A stretch of DNA of 64,000 nucleotides from an uncultured SAR86 cluster bacterium (lineage in GTDB: Bacteria; Pseudomonadota; Gammaproteobacteria; Magnimaribacterales; AG-339-G14), in contig CACPDB010000001.1 of assembly GCA_902632605.1 (NCBI GenBank), forward strand, positions 124,001 to 188,000. The letters run 5' to 3'. The position numbers and the translations under genes were made by a program. Positions 7,981-17,241 of the stretch are shown piece by piece. The notes below the pieces were generated by a model. That model worked only from the letters and a program-made list of their open reading frames with translations, made no database searches and had not been told where the DNA came from. Each line of letters opens with the position of its first letter. Position 1 is the stretch's first letter.

Positions 7981-9159
7981 ATGGATAAAAACTTTTCTTC
8001 AATAGATCGACTACCTCCTTATGTTTTCGAGGAAATTGGCCAACTTAAAATGGCCGCTCGAAGAAGAGGCGAGGATATTATTGATTTTGGAATGGGAAAT
8101 CCTGACGGCGCAACTCCTGATTTTATTGTCGAGAAGCTTAAAGAGGTTGTCATGCGACCTGATACCCATCGATACTCTCAATCAAAAGGTATACCCAAAT
8201 TAAGACAAGCTATAACCGATTGGTATGCAAGAAAATTTGATGTTGCATTGGATCCCGAAGAAGAAGCAATAGCTACTCTTGGTTCTAAAGAAGGCTTGAG
8301 TCATTTAGCCATTGCCACAATGGATAAGGGAGACGTAATTTTGGTACCAAATCCAGCTTATCCAATACATCCTTTTGGTTTTGTAATTGCTGGAGCGGAT
8401 ATTCATCACATTCCAATTGGACCAGGCATTGATTTCTTTAAAAGTTTAAAAGATGCGATAAAAAATTCTTTTCCAAAACCTAAAATGTTGCTCATTAATT
8501 TTCCAAGCAACCCAACAACGAGTTGTGTAGATTTAGATTTTTTTAAAGAAGTTATCGCTATTGCTAAAGAGCATAACATTTGGGTTGTTCATGACTTAGC
8601 TTATGCTGATCTCTGTTTTGATGGTTATGAAGCTCCTTCAATTCTTCAAGTAGAAGGGGCAAAAGATATAGCTGTTGAGTTTTATACTCTTTCAAAAAGC
8701 TACAATATGCCAGGTTGGCGCTTAGGCTTTTGTTGTGGCAACAAAGAACTCATAGCTGCATTAGCACGATTAAAATCTTATTTTGATTACGGTCACTTTA
8801 CACCCATTCAGGTAGCTGGAATAGAAGCCTTAAATAATGGCGATAAAGAAGTAGAAAAGATTTGCCAAACTTATAAATCCCGAAGAGATGTACTTTGTGA
8901 TGGTTTGAATTCATTTGGCTGGAGCATTGAAAAACCCAAAGCAACTATGTTTGTTTGGGCAAGAATCCCTGAATCGTTTGAAATGAAGTCTATGGAATTT
9001 TCTAGATTCTTATTGGAAAAGGCTAAAGTTGCCGTTTCTCCAGGTTTGGGTTTTGGAGAGTATGGAGATGACTTTGTTAGATTTTCTTTGATTGAAAATG
9101 AACAAAGAACAAACCAGGCAGTCAGAGGTATAAAAAAAGCCTTTAAAGAGTATCTATAA
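7981..9159 (+). CDS. alaC: PLP-dependent aminotransferase, AlaC type
   Basis: A 392-residue class I/II aminotransferase. The PLP Schiff-base Lys is Lys 239 in [15 protein letters not shown]; the substrate Arg lies in [12 protein letters not shown]. Opening motif [20 protein letters not shown] and the length match E. coli AlaC, the main glutamate-pyruvate (alanine) transaminase. A role in another amino acid (the family also includes LL-diaminopimelate and methionine-route enzymes) cannot be excluded. It is placed between dsbC (2 bp) and hom (1 bp overlap), so it is co-expressed with threonine synthesis. Confidence 0.85.
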   Translation: MDKNFSSIDRLPPYVFEEIGQLKMAARRRGEDIIDFGMGNPDGATPDFIVEKLKEVVMRPDTHRYSQSKGIPKLRQAITDWYARKFDVALDPEEEAIATLGSKEGLSHLAIATMDKGDVILVPNPAYPIHPFGFVIAGADIHHIPIGPGIDFFKSLKDAIKNSFPKPKMLLINFPSNPTTSCVDLDFFKEVIAIAKEHNIWVVHDLAYADLCFDGYEAPSILQVEGAKDIAVEFYTLSKSYNMPGWRLGFCCGNKELIAALARLKSYFDYGHFTPIQVAGIEALNNGDKEVEKICQTYKSRRDVLCDGLNSFGWSIEKPKATMFVWARIPESFEMKSMEFSRFLLEKAKVAVSPGLGFGEYGDDFVRFSLIENEQRTNQAVRGIKKAFKEYL

Positions 9160-10427
9160 TGACAAATTTAAAAATAGGTTTATGCGGCACTGGAAATGTC
9201 GGAACAGCTTTTATTAAAAGTATCGTTTCTTCGGAATCTCTTATAAATCAAAATTATGGTTTGAACATTTCAATATCTTTGATTGGTGCAAGAAAGGGAA
9301 AGGTATCCGGGGTCTCTGATATTTCAGTTATTACTGATATTCAAGAAGTTGCTAAGTCAGATGATGTGGATGTTGTGGTGGAGTTGATTGGCGGGATTGA
9401 AGACGCTTACAAACTAGCTATTTCAGCACTTAAAAATAAAAAACATTTTGTCACGGCAAATAAAGCTCTCATTGCTGCTCACTCAAAAGAACTTTTTGAA
9501 TTAGCGCAGGAAAATAAGGTTCACATCGGTTTTGAGGCTTCTGTAGCTGGGGGTATTCCAATTATTAGAACCATTAGAGATGGTTTAATTAATAATCAGA
9601 TAAATTCCTTTGCAGGAATATTAAACGGTACTTCCAATTTTATTTTTTCTAAAATGGCTGACGAAAAGTTTTCTTTTGATGCTGCATTGACTTTGGCTCA
9701 AAAGGAAGGATTTGCTGAACCCGACCCTAGTTTTGATATTTCCGGTCAAGATGCTGCTCAAAAAACAAGTATCCTAGCGACACTTTCTTTTTTTCAAAAC
9801 TCCTCAATGGAAAATGTTTATTTTGAAGGAATCGATAAAATCTCTCCTGATGACATAGATTATGGCAAGCAATTGAATTTTGTTTTGAAGCCTTTATCAG
9901 TTGGCATACAAAACAAAGACCAGATTTCTCTCGGTAGTTTTCCTGCTTTTGTAAAAACAGATTCGCTTTTGGCTTCAATCCAAAATGAAAATAACGCAGT
10001 GCTTGTAAATGCTGAAAATGTTGGTGGCACGATGTATTCAGGACCAGGTGCAGGAGCTAAGCCAACTGCCAATTCGGTCTTATCAGACGTTATTGATATA
10101 GCACGAGGAAAAATTTTCGATTATGGAAAATTTGTAGAGCAAAACCTTTCTTCGAGTTTTGATAATTTCTCCTGTGATCGCTACCTAAAACTTCAAGTGA
10201 ATGATAAACCTGGAGTAGTAGCAAAAATTTCTACTTTGTTGGCAAAGAACAATCTCTCAATTGATAATCTTATTCAGAAGGAATTAGAAAGAAGTAACGA
10301 TCAAATACCCTTGGTTATTGTACTGAGTAACTCTGATGAAACGACTATCCAAGATACTATAAAAGAATTGGAAGGTTTAGATGAGGTTTCAGGACCCCTA
10401 ACTCATATTAGGATTTTAGATATCTAA
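9159..10427 (+). CDS. hom: Homoserine dehydrogenase
   Basis: 422-residue monofunctional enzyme reducing aspartate semialdehyde to homoserine. The Rossmann motif GLCGTGNVGTAF is at residues 7-18, the catalytic region GGIPIIRTIRDGL and the lid GILNGTSNFIFSKM follow, and the C-terminus (about 345-422, RYLKLQVNDKPGVVAKIS) is an ACT domain, the usual site of threonine feedback. There is no aspartokinase fusion, unlike E. coli ThrA. One-base overlap with the aminotransferase; thrC begins 1 bp later. Confidence 0.96.
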   Translation: MTNLKIGLCGTGNVGTAFIKSIVSSESLINQNYGLNISISLIGARKGKVSGVSDISVITDIQEVAKSDDVDVVVELIGGIEDAYKLAISALKNKKHFVTANKALIAAHSKELFELAQENKVHIGFEASVAGGIPIIRTIRDGLINNQINSFAGILNGTSNFIFSKMADEKFSFDAALTLAQKEGFAEPDPSFDISGQDAAQKTSILATLSFFQNSSMENVYFEGIDKISPDDIDYGKQLNFVLKPLSVGIQNKDQISLGSFPAFVKTDSLLASIQNENNAVLVNAENVGGTMYSGPGAGAKPTANSVLSDVIDIARGKIFDYGKFVEQNLSSSFDNFSCDRYLKLQVNDKPGVVAKISTLLAKNNLSIDNLIQKELERSNDQIPLVIVLSNSDETTIQDTIKELEGLDEVSGPLTHIRILDI

Positions 10428-10428
10428 A

Positions 10429-11814
10429 ATGAAATACTTTAGCACTAGAGGAAATTCAGAAGCACTAAACTTTATTGATGTACTTACATCAGGTACGGCA
10501 AAAGACGGTGGATTATATGTGCCAGAAAATTTTCCAAAGTTTTCCAAAGAAGAAATTGCTGATTTTGAGACTGCAAGCTATCAAGATCTGGCTTCGCATC
10601 TTTTGTATCCATACGTTGAAGGTTTTTTATCAAAAGATGACTTTGAGCAAGTTGTAAAAAATGCTTATGAGTCTTTTACTATTCCTGAAGTTGTAAAGTT
10701 AGTTAAAACAAAAAACATTGGCTATGTTCTTGAATTGTTCCATGGTCCAACTTTTGCTTTCAAAGATGTAGCTATGCAGTTGTTGGCGGCTTTATTGGAT
10801 AAAGCTGCCGAAAAAACAGACAAGAAAATCGTTGTTCTTGGAGCTACTTCAGGCGATACAGGCTCTGCTGCTATAGAAGCATGTAAAAAATTCGAAGACA
10901 TAGATATTGCCATTTTATTTCCCCATCAGAAGATATCTCCTGTGCAACAAAGGCAAATGACAACTTCAAATGCAAAAAATGTATTTCCTTTGGCAGTGAA
11001 GGGTGATTTTGATGATTGTCAAAATTACGTAAAAAAAATGTTCATAGAAAACAATAATGAAGAGGTTAAGTTTGTATCGATTAATTCCATTAATTGGACA
11101 AGAATCATGGCACAAAGCGTCTATTTTTTTTCCACCAAACTTCAACTAAAAAGAGATTTTATAGCTTCTATTCCTTCTGGAAACTTTGGACATGCGTATG
11201 CTGGCTGGACAGCAAAAAATATGGGTCTTTCATTTAAAGGAATAAATATTGCAACCAACAAAAATGACGTTTTGCATAGACTTTTCTCTGATGATGTATA
11301 TCAAAAAAAAGAAACATCTGCTTCGCTTGCTCCATCTATGGACATTTCTGTAGCTAGTAATTTTGAAAGGTTATTGTTTGAGATTTACAAAAAAAATGGT
11401 GCTAAGCTTAGCGATACTTTCTCATCATTTCCCGCAAAAGCTATAGATTTCAGTCAATCCGATGAAATCTGGCAAGAAGTCAAAGCTTTTTTTCAAAGCT
11501 CTACTTGTGATGACAAAGAGATTGTTGAAACAATTGTAAAAAGCTTTGAAACAGAAAATATTTTGTTTGATCCTCATACTGCAACAGCAATAAAGGGAAA
11601 CAAAGATCTCAATCTTGATCCTTCGGAGCTTGTAACCTTTGCTACTGCACACCCAGCTAAATTTCCAGATGCAATAAATAAAAAATTGGATATTTTAGAC
11701 GAAAATACTCCAAGCTCCCTGAAGGAAATCATGACTAAAGAAGAAACTTTTTCAGTGCTTGAAAATAATTTTGAGGACCTGAATAATTATCTTAATTCGG
11801 AGGTTCTTAATTAA
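10429..11814 (+). CDS. thrC: Threonine synthase
   Basis: 461 residues, a long-form (E. coli-type) PLP enzyme converting O-phosphohomoserine to threonine. The PLP Lys is in GPTFAFKDVAMQLL, the phosphate-binding loop in LGATSGDTGSAAIEAC, and the N-terminal YFSTRGNSEALNFIDVLTSG is characteristic. It completes the hom-thrC pair. In many gammaproteobacteria recJ lies between thrC and prfB; here prfB starts on the very next base after the thrC stop, so recJ is not at this locus. Confidence 0.96.
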   Translation: MKYFSTRGNSEALNFIDVLTSGTAKDGGLYVPENFPKFSKEEIADFETASYQDLASHLLYPYVEGFLSKDDFEQVVKNAYESFTIPEVVKLVKTKNIGYVLELFHGPTFAFKDVAMQLLAALLDKAAEKTDKKIVVLGATSGDTGSAAIEACKKFEDIDIAILFPHQKISPVQQRQMTTSNAKNVFPLAVKGDFDDCQNYVKKMFIENNNEEVKFVSINSINWTRIMAQSVYFFSTKLQLKRDFIASIPSGNFGHAYAGWTAKNMGLSFKGINIATNKNDVLHRLFSDDVYQKKETSASLAPSMDISVASNFERLLFEIYKKNGAKLSDTFSSFPAKAIDFSQSDEIWQEVKAFFQSSTCDDKEIVETIVKSFETENILFDPHTATAIKGNKDLNLDPSELVTFATAHPAKFPDAINKKLDILDENTPSSLKEIMTKEETFSVLENNFEDLNNYLNSEVLN

Positions 11815-12904
11815 ATGGTTGAGCTGTCTTTAGGCGAAAGAATCAAAGTTGCTGCTAAGTCTTTAGCTGAGCTTAGGGGGTACCTTTGACTTTGAAGAAA
11901 AGAAAAAACGCTTAGACGAAATCAACACCAGACTTCAAGACCCTGAAGTTTGGTCTAATCAAGAAGAAAGTCAGAAATTAGGCAAGGAAAAAGCTTTCTT
12001 AGAAAAACTCGTTGATTTGGTAGAGGGATTAAATAACTCTGTAGAAGATCTGAATGAATTATTTGAGCTAAGCGAAGATGAATTAGAAGCAAACCAATTA
12101 AAAGAGGAGCTTTTTAATATTGAAGAAAAAATTGCGGATTTGGAGTTTCGTAGAATGTTTTCAGGAAAGATGGATCAGGCAAACACTTATCTTGACATTC
12201 AGTCTGGTTCGGGGGGGACGGAAGCTCAGGATTGGGCAGAAATGCTTTTACGGATGTATTTGAGATGGGGCGAAAACAAGGGTTTTAAAACCGAATTAAT
12301 TGAAGTCTCTCCAGGAGAGGTTGCAGGAATTAAAAGCGCCACGATTAAATTCGAGGGTGAGTTTGCTTATGGTTGGCTTAGAACAGAATCAGGCGTTCAT
12401 CGACTAGTAAGAAAGTCGCCTTTCGATTCTGGAAATCGTCGCCATACCTCTTTTGCATCAATTTTTGTATCGCCAGAAGTAGATGATGATATTCAAATAG
12501 ATTTAAATCCCGCAGACATTCGAATCGATACTTACCGAGCTAGCGGCGCAGGGGGTCAACATGTCAATAAAACGGATTCTGCAGTTCGTCTGACCCATCT
12601 GCCTTCAGGAGTTGTGGTGCAATGTCAAACACAAAGATCGCAACATAAAAACAAAGATAGTGCGATGAAGCAGTTACGAGCAAAGCTCTTTGAGATAGAA
12701 TTAAAAAAGCAACAGCAAGAAATGGAAAATTTAGAAGCATCAAAGGCAGATATTGGTTGGGGAAGTCAAATAAGGTCTTACGTATTAGATTCGGCAAGAA
12801 TTAAAGACCTCAGAACAGGCATAGAGACAGGAAACTGCAATGATGTACTCGATGGAAATTTAGATTTATTTATTGAAGCTAGTTTAAAGCAGGGAATTGA
12901 ATAA
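11815..12904 (+). CDS. prfB: Peptide chain release factor 2, with programmed +1 frameshift
   Basis: The product of about 362 residues needs a +1 frameshift. Codons 1-24 run from ATG 11815 to an in-frame TGA at 11887-11889; skipping T 11887 continues as GAC TTT GAA into the main frame, giving [20 protein letters not shown] as in other RF2 proteins. The stop-recognition motif SPF ([14 protein letters not shown]) and the hydrolysis motif GGQ ([10 protein letters not shown]) are present. RF2 recognises UGA and UAA and releases the peptide. Gene order thrC-prfB-lysS, with lysS starting in the last base of the stop codon. Confidence 0.96.
11875..11890 (+). promoter_or_regulatory. Programmed +1 frameshift signal of prfB
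   Basis: AGGGGG (11875-11880), TAC, then CTT TGA C (11884-11890). This is the classic autoregulatory element: an internal Shine-Dalgarno-like run three bases before the slippery CTT, followed by the UGA read by RF2 itself, so low RF2 favours the +1 shift and full-length synthesis. Confidence 0.95.
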
Positions 12905-14358
12905 TGTCTCAAGATAAAGAAGAAAATCATTTAATTGAGGAAAGGCGAAAAAAACTTGCTGAGCTAAGAGAAGTTAATAAGGCTTTTCCAAACGATTTTA
13001 AAAGAAAACATTTAGCTCAAGAATTAAAAAACGATTTTGATGAGTTTTCAAAAGAAGAATTAGAAAAGAAAAAGGCAAAAGGAGTAGTTGCTGGACGCAT
13101 CATGCTGAGAAGAATGATGGGCAAGGCAAGTTTTACAACCATTCAAGATTTTTCTGGAAGAATTCAGCTTTATATTAGGGCTGATGAAATTTCAAACTAC
13201 GATGAATTTAAAAATTATGACTTAGGAGATATTGTCGGCGCAGAAGGAACAGTATTTAAAACTAATACCGGTGAACTTTCGATACATGTCAAAAAATTAC
13301 AACTCTTAACCAAATCCTTGCGACCATTACCTGAAAAACACTTAGGTTTAAATGATACTGAGATACGTTATCGCAAACGCTATCTAGACTTATTAACCAA
13401 TCCAGAAAGTTTAGAAGTCTTCAAAACCAGAGCAGAAATAATAAGCAACATTAGAGGTTTCTTGTTGGCTGATGACTTTATCGAAGTTGAGACTCCTATG
13501 ATGCATCCCATTCCAGGCGGAGCCACAGCAAGGCCTTTTGTTACGCATCATAACTCTTTGAATATGGATTTATTTTTAAGAGTTGCACCAGAATTATATT
13601 TGAAGAGATTGGTTGTTGGTGGATTTGAAAAAGTGTTTGAGATCAATAGAAATTTTAGAAATGAAGGGCTTTCAACAAGACATAATCCAGAATTCACCAT
13701 GTTGGAATTTTATACCGCATACGTTGATAGTGACTTTCAAATTAAATTTGTAGAGAAGATGTTCAAAGAAATTACAAAATCTCTGACGCGTAAAACAAAT
13801 ATATTTAAAAAAGCTTTTTACAAATTAACTATGGATGAAGCAATATTGCAATTCACTTCTCTGAAGAAAAAAGACTTAAGAGATGCTAAGAAGCTCAAAG
13901 AATTTTGCAAGACAGAAAAAATAAAAACGGATACTAAAGCTTCATTAGCCATCATTAAAAATGAAATATTTGAAGCAAAGGTCGAAGAAAAACTTGTAGA
14001 GCCTACCTTTATTACTGAATATCCAATTGAAGTTTCACCTTTAGCGAGAGCTTCAACTGCAAATCCTGAAGTAGCAGAAAGATTTGAACTTTTTATAGAC
14101 GGTAAAGAGATTGCTAATGGCTTTTCTGAGTTAAACGATCCTGAAGAACAAGCAGAACGTTTCAAAGATCAAGTCGCTAAAAAGGATTCAGGTGATAATG
14201 AAGCGATGCATTTTGATAAAGATTACATAGAAGCTCTAGAGCATGGGTTAGCACCATGTGCCGGAGTTGGAATTGGCATAGATCGATTAACTATGTTAAT
14301 TACTGGTACCGAATCTATCCGAGATGTTTTATTATTTCCCCAACTAAAAAACAAATAA
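12904..14358 (+). CDS. lysS: Lysyl-tRNA synthetase, class II
   Basis: 484 residues with an N-terminal OB-fold anticodon-binding domain (about 60-150) and a class II catalytic core. Motif 2 (FRNEGLSTRHNPEFTMLEFYTAY) and motif 3 (GIGIDRLTMLITGTESIRDVLLFP) are clear, as is the lysine-binding segment GKEIANGFSELNDPEEQ. It charges tRNA-Lys in the cytosol. Coupled to prfB by an overlapping TAATG, the arrangement conserved in proteobacteria. Confidence 0.97.
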   Translation: MSQDKEENHLIEERRKKLAELREVNKAFPNDFKRKHLAQELKNDFDEFSKEELEKKKAKGVVAGRIMLRRMMGKASFTTIQDFSGRIQLYIRADEISNYDEFKNYDLGDIVGAEGTVFKTNTGELSIHVKKLQLLTKSLRPLPEKHLGLNDTEIRYRKRYLDLLTNPESLEVFKTRAEIISNIRGFLLADDFIEVETPMMHPIPGGATARPFVTHHNSLNMDLFLRVAPELYLKRLVVGGFEKVFEINRNFRNEGLSTRHNPEFTMLEFYTAYVDSDFQIKFVEKMFKEITKSLTRKTNIFKKAFYKLTMDEAILQFTSLKKKDLRDAKKLKEFCKTEKIKTDTKASLAIIKNEIFEAKVEEKLVEPTFITEYPIEVSPLARASTANPEVAERFELFIDGKEIANGFSELNDPEEQAERFKDQVAKKDSGDNEAMHFDKDYIEALEHGLAPCAGVGIGIDRLTMLITGTESIRDVLLFPQLKNK

Positions 14359-14363
14359 GAATT

Positions 14364-15563
14364 ATGAGTAAAGATTGGACAAAAATAAGAGCAAAAGTAA
14401 AAGATTTCATTGAAAGTGAAATTTATCCTAAAGAAACTGAGTTAGCTAAGGGTACTCCCGAGGCACGAGAAATGCTTGGTTCGTTAATGCAGTTGGCAAA
14501 GGACGAAAAAATCTGGGCACTAGGACACCCAGAAGATATCGGTGGAGGTGGAATGCCTTTTATGGAATATGTATATGTAAACGAGGTCATTGGCAGATCT
14601 TCTTTTGCAATGGTGGCACTGGGCACACATTCTCTACAAGATTCAATAATGCTTCGAGAATTTGCTTCTCCACATTGGCGCGATCAATATCTCGAACCAT
14701 TAGTTCAAGGAGAAATCTTTCCAAGTTTTGGTATGACTGAGCCTGATGTTGCAAGTTCTGATCCTACCCAATTACAAACCACAGCTATCCTCGATAACGG
14801 TACTTGGAAAATAAATGGCACAAAATGGTTTACCACTGGAGCTGCTAGAGCCGCCTACACTACAGTGATGTGTCGAACTGAATTGGATGCTCCCAGTCAT
14901 GGCGCTTTCAGTATGATCATTGTGCCAACAGATAACCCGGGTTATAAAATTGTAAGAGAAACTCCTGTCCTTGGCATAAATGGCGGGCACTACGAAGTTA
15001 AATACGACAACGTCGAAGTTCCTGAAGAAAATTTATTAGGTCCAAGAGGGCAAGGATTCATCATTGCACAAAAACGACTTGGGCCTGGAAGAATTTTTCA
15101 TTGCATGCGTTGGTTAGGTCAAGCTCAAAGAGCTTTTGATCTGCTTTGTGAAAGAATGCATGAGAGAGAAACTTTTGGGACACCACTTACGAAAAAACAA
15201 TTGCTGCAAAAATTTGTTTTTGATAGTGCTTGTGAAATTCAAGCTTCTCGTCATTTGACCCTTGATGCTGCAAAAAGAATTGACCAGGGAGATGATGCAA
15301 GAATTGAAATTGGTTTGATTAAAGTGGTTGGGGCAGAGATGCTACACAATGTCATAGATCGAGCCATCCAAGTTCATGGCGCGAAAGGACTCACTGACGA
15401 TACGCCATTAAGTTTGATGTATCGACATGCTAGAGAAGCAAGAATCTACGATGGTCCTGATGAAGTTCACGTGCAATCCGTTGCTAGACGTATTCTTAAG
15501 AACTACGAAAATAATGGTCCTGGATGGGACTTTGGTGAGCGAGACGCATCCTTAGTATCTTAA
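14364..15563 (+). CDS. ACAD10/11-type acyl-CoA dehydrogenase (LvaC-like)
   Basis: 399 residues starting at ATG 14364, 5 bp after lysS; the frame is open further upstream but only inside lysS. The flavoprotein fold is complete: helical N-domain, beta domain with FGMTEPDVASSDPTQLQTTA and ITKWFTTGA-like binding loop (NGTKWFTTGAARA), and C-terminal helices ending with ARIYDGPDEVH, where Asp 363 takes the place of the catalytic Glu of medium-chain enzymes, as in eukaryotic ACAD10/11. In those proteins an APH kinase is fused to the dehydrogenase; here the kinase is the next gene. In P. putida LvaC acts on phosphorylated 4-hydroxyacyl-CoA. That role here is inferred from context. Confidence 0.88.
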   Translation: MSKDWTKIRAKVKDFIESEIYPKETELAKGTPEAREMLGSLMQLAKDEKIWALGHPEDIGGGGMPFMEYVYVNEVIGRSSFAMVALGTHSLQDSIMLREFASPHWRDQYLEPLVQGEIFPSFGMTEPDVASSDPTQLQTTAILDNGTWKINGTKWFTTGAARAAYTTVMCRTELDAPSHGAFSMIIVPTDNPGYKIVRETPVLGINGGHYEVKYDNVEVPEENLLGPRGQGFIIAQKRLGPGRIFHCMRWLGQAQRAFDLLCERMHERETFGTPLTKKQLLQKFVFDSACEIQASRHLTLDAAKRIDQGDDARIEIGLIKVVGAEMLHNVIDRAIQVHGAKGLTDDTPLSLMYRHAREARIYDGPDEVHVQSVARRILKNYENNGPGWDFGERDASLVS

Positions 15564-15564
15564 G

Positions 15565-16527
15565 ATGTCAGTCTTTCAGGAATTTCTAGAAAATTCTCTG
15601 CAGCAAAAAATTAAGCAACTGGTTCCTCTCACAGGCGGAGCATCTGCAGACATCAATCGTATTATTTTTGCTAATGAAGATGAACTGATTGTTAGAAGAA
15701 CTTTGTCACAAGAAAAATCCGTGATGGCAATTCCAAAAATCTTAGAAGCAAAAATACAAAAAGTTGTTAAAAAAAATGGAGCTCCTGTACCAGCAATAAT
15801 ATTTGAGTTTTCTGAAGGCGAAGAAATAGGTGAAGGATATGTCATGGAAGCAATCCCAGGAGAGACTATTCCTCGTAAAATTCTTAGAGATGAAAAATTT
15901 GCAACTGCTCGAGAAAAACTTCCTTTTGAAATCGGTAAGTCCTTAGCCAAAATACACCGAACACAATTAGACGATTTAAAAGCTCTTGACCAAGTGACCT
16001 TTTCAGATTCTCTAGAAAAACTTTTTCAGGTATATCTTAGTTTCAATCAACCACAACCGGTCTTTGATTTGGCTTTCAAATGGCTGGAAGCCCAAAAGCT
16101 TACAGAATATGGCGATGTTTTGGTGCATGGCGATTTTCGCTTTGGTAACTTTATTATTTCTGAAGAAAATTTAGAATCAATTATTGACTGGGAGTTAGCG
16201 CACATTGGCAACCCTATGGAAGATCTGGGATGGCTTTGCGTACGTTCCTGGCGATTTGGTAATGTTGAAAAAAGAGTAGGCGGCCTGGGAGATATCAAAG
16301 ATCTTATCGCTGGTTATGAATCTAATTCTGATATAAAAATTGACGAATCACAGCTTGATGTATGGCAGCTTTATGGTTCATTACGATGGGGAGTTATTTG
16401 TATGATGCAAACTTTTGCTCATCTGAGTGGAATGGTAAATTCAGTAGAAAAAGCAGCAATAGGCAGAAGAGTATCCGAAACGGAATTTGATTTAATGAAT
16501 ATGATCAAACATAAAAATTTCTTATGA
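15565..16527 (+). CDS. APH-family kinase (LvaA/ACAD11-kinase-like)
   Basis: A 320-residue aminoglycoside-phosphotransferase-fold kinase. It shows a Gly-rich N-lobe (PLTGGASADINRIIF), the catalytic loop HGDFRFGN at 188-195 with Asp 190 as base, and the metal-binding IDWE at Asp 208. Members adjacent to ACAD10/11-type dehydrogenases phosphorylate the 4-hydroxyl of 4-hydroxyacyl-CoA (LvaA in Pseudomonas; the N-terminal part of vertebrate ACAD10/11), so antibiotic resistance is not implied. It begins 1 bp after the dehydrogenase and overlaps the DUF6285-like gene by 4 bp. Confidence 0.87.
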   Translation: MSVFQEFLENSLQQKIKQLVPLTGGASADINRIIFANEDELIVRRTLSQEKSVMAIPKILEAKIQKVVKKNGAPVPAIIFEFSEGEEIGEGYVMEAIPGETIPRKILRDEKFATAREKLPFEIGKSLAKIHRTQLDDLKALDQVTFSDSLEKLFQVYLSFNQPQPVFDLAFKWLEAQKLTEYGDVLVHGDFRFGNFIISEENLESIIDWELAHIGNPMEDLGWLCVRSWRFGNVEKRVGGLGDIKDLIAGYESNSDIKIDESQLDVWQLYGSLRWGVICMMQTFAHLSGMVNSVEKAAIGRRVSETEFDLMNMIKHKNFL

Positions 16528-16871
16528 GTATTTTTGATAGACCAACATCAGCAGAACTTCTGGAGGCGGTCATTGATTTTATCAACACCGAAATAAAATC
16601 GGATTCTTATCCTGCAAATAAAAAGTTTAAATTTCAGATCGTTTTAAATGTTCTGAATATTGTTAAAAGGGAAGTTGAAACTGGAAAAGAAGTAAATGAT
16701 AAATTAACTAAATTAGGGTCAAAGTTATTAAGTGAGGAAAATTTTTCTATAGAAAAACTTTCTGAAAAAATAAGAAATAAAGAATTAGATTATGAAAATC
16801 AATCTTTAATTGACTTTCTTTACGGACTCACTGAAGAGAAAATAAAAATAGACAACCCTAAATATAAATAG
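16524..16871 (+). CDS. DUF6285-like small protein (LvaB-like)
   Basis: 115 residues, all-helical. The opening (DRPTSAELLEAVIDFINTEI) and the following FKFQIVLNVLNIVKREVETG resemble the DUF6285 family, whose Pseudomonas member LvaB associates with the kinase LvaA and is needed for its activity on 4-hydroxyacyl-CoA. The ATGA overlap with the kinase gene supports a partner role. The family assignment is from remembered motifs and could not be searched; it is strengthened by the fact that all three lva-type components occur in a row. Confidence 0.75.
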   Translation: MSIFDRPTSAELLEAVIDFINTEIKSDSYPANKKFKFQIVLNVLNIVKREVETGKEVNDKLTKLGSKLLSEENFSIEKLSEKIRNKELDYENQSLIDFLYGLTEEKIKIDNPKYK

Positions 16872-16885
16872 AAGATTTCTAGGTT

Positions 16886-17116
16886 ATGAATAAAGAAGAT
16901 TTTCAACCAATAAGATTTCTTAATTATTTAAAACACAGAGCTGATTATCAAGGGGTTCCTTTGGCTTTAGATGAAGGTTTTATTATGGAATCCTTTCATG
17001 TTGGGGTAAGGTATTTTTTTGGAGTTACTATTGATGATAAGGGAATGCCAATTCATGATAGAGAACAGCCTTACGAAGGTTTTTTAGAGGAGTGGATTGA
17101 AAGAATTGTTAACTGA
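16886..17116 (+). CDS. Conserved-looking hypothetical protein, 76 residues
   Basis: A small soluble protein with several aromatic and acidic residues (HVGVRYFFGVTIDDKGMPIHD) and no transmembrane segment. No family is recognised. It follows the DUF6285-like gene by 14 bp and overlaps the next small gene by 1 bp (TGATG), so it belongs to the same transcript as the acyl-CoA module. Function unknown. Confidence 0.65.
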   Translation: MNKEDFQPIRFLNYLKHRADYQGVPLALDEGFIMESFHVGVRYFFGVTIDDKGMPIHDREQPYEGFLEEWIERIVN

Positions 17117-17241
17117 TGAATAAAACTTTGATATTTATAATTTTGGTTTTAGTTTTTGGAGGAGCTTTTCTCTATAATTTTTATCATGCTCAGTTAGAAA
17201 AAATGCAGCATTCAGTTGAGCATATGATCCATCGACATTAA
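17116..17241 (+). CDS. Single-helix membrane peptide with His-rich tail, 41 residues
   Basis: Starts at ATG 17116 inside the stop of the preceding gene and ends TAA 17239-17241, exactly abutting the stop of the convergent mdh. Residues 4-22 form one membrane helix (TLIFIILVLVFGGAFLYNF). The remaining tail contains His 24, 32, 36, 39 and 41, giving an amphipathic His-rich end. Coupling to the upstream gene is the main evidence that it is real. No family recognised. Confidence 0.55.
   Translation: MNKTLIFIILVLVFGGAFLYNFYHAQLEKMQHSVEHMIHRH

Noticed and set aside
14256..14363. Upstream start for the acyl-CoA dehydrogenase
   Set aside because: The extra 36 residues are lysS read in another frame; homology and position support ATG 14364.
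15565..16527. Aminoglycoside resistance gene
   Set aside because: The APH fold here belongs with an ACAD10/11-type dehydrogenase and a DUF6285-like gene; context favours an acyl-CoA kinase.
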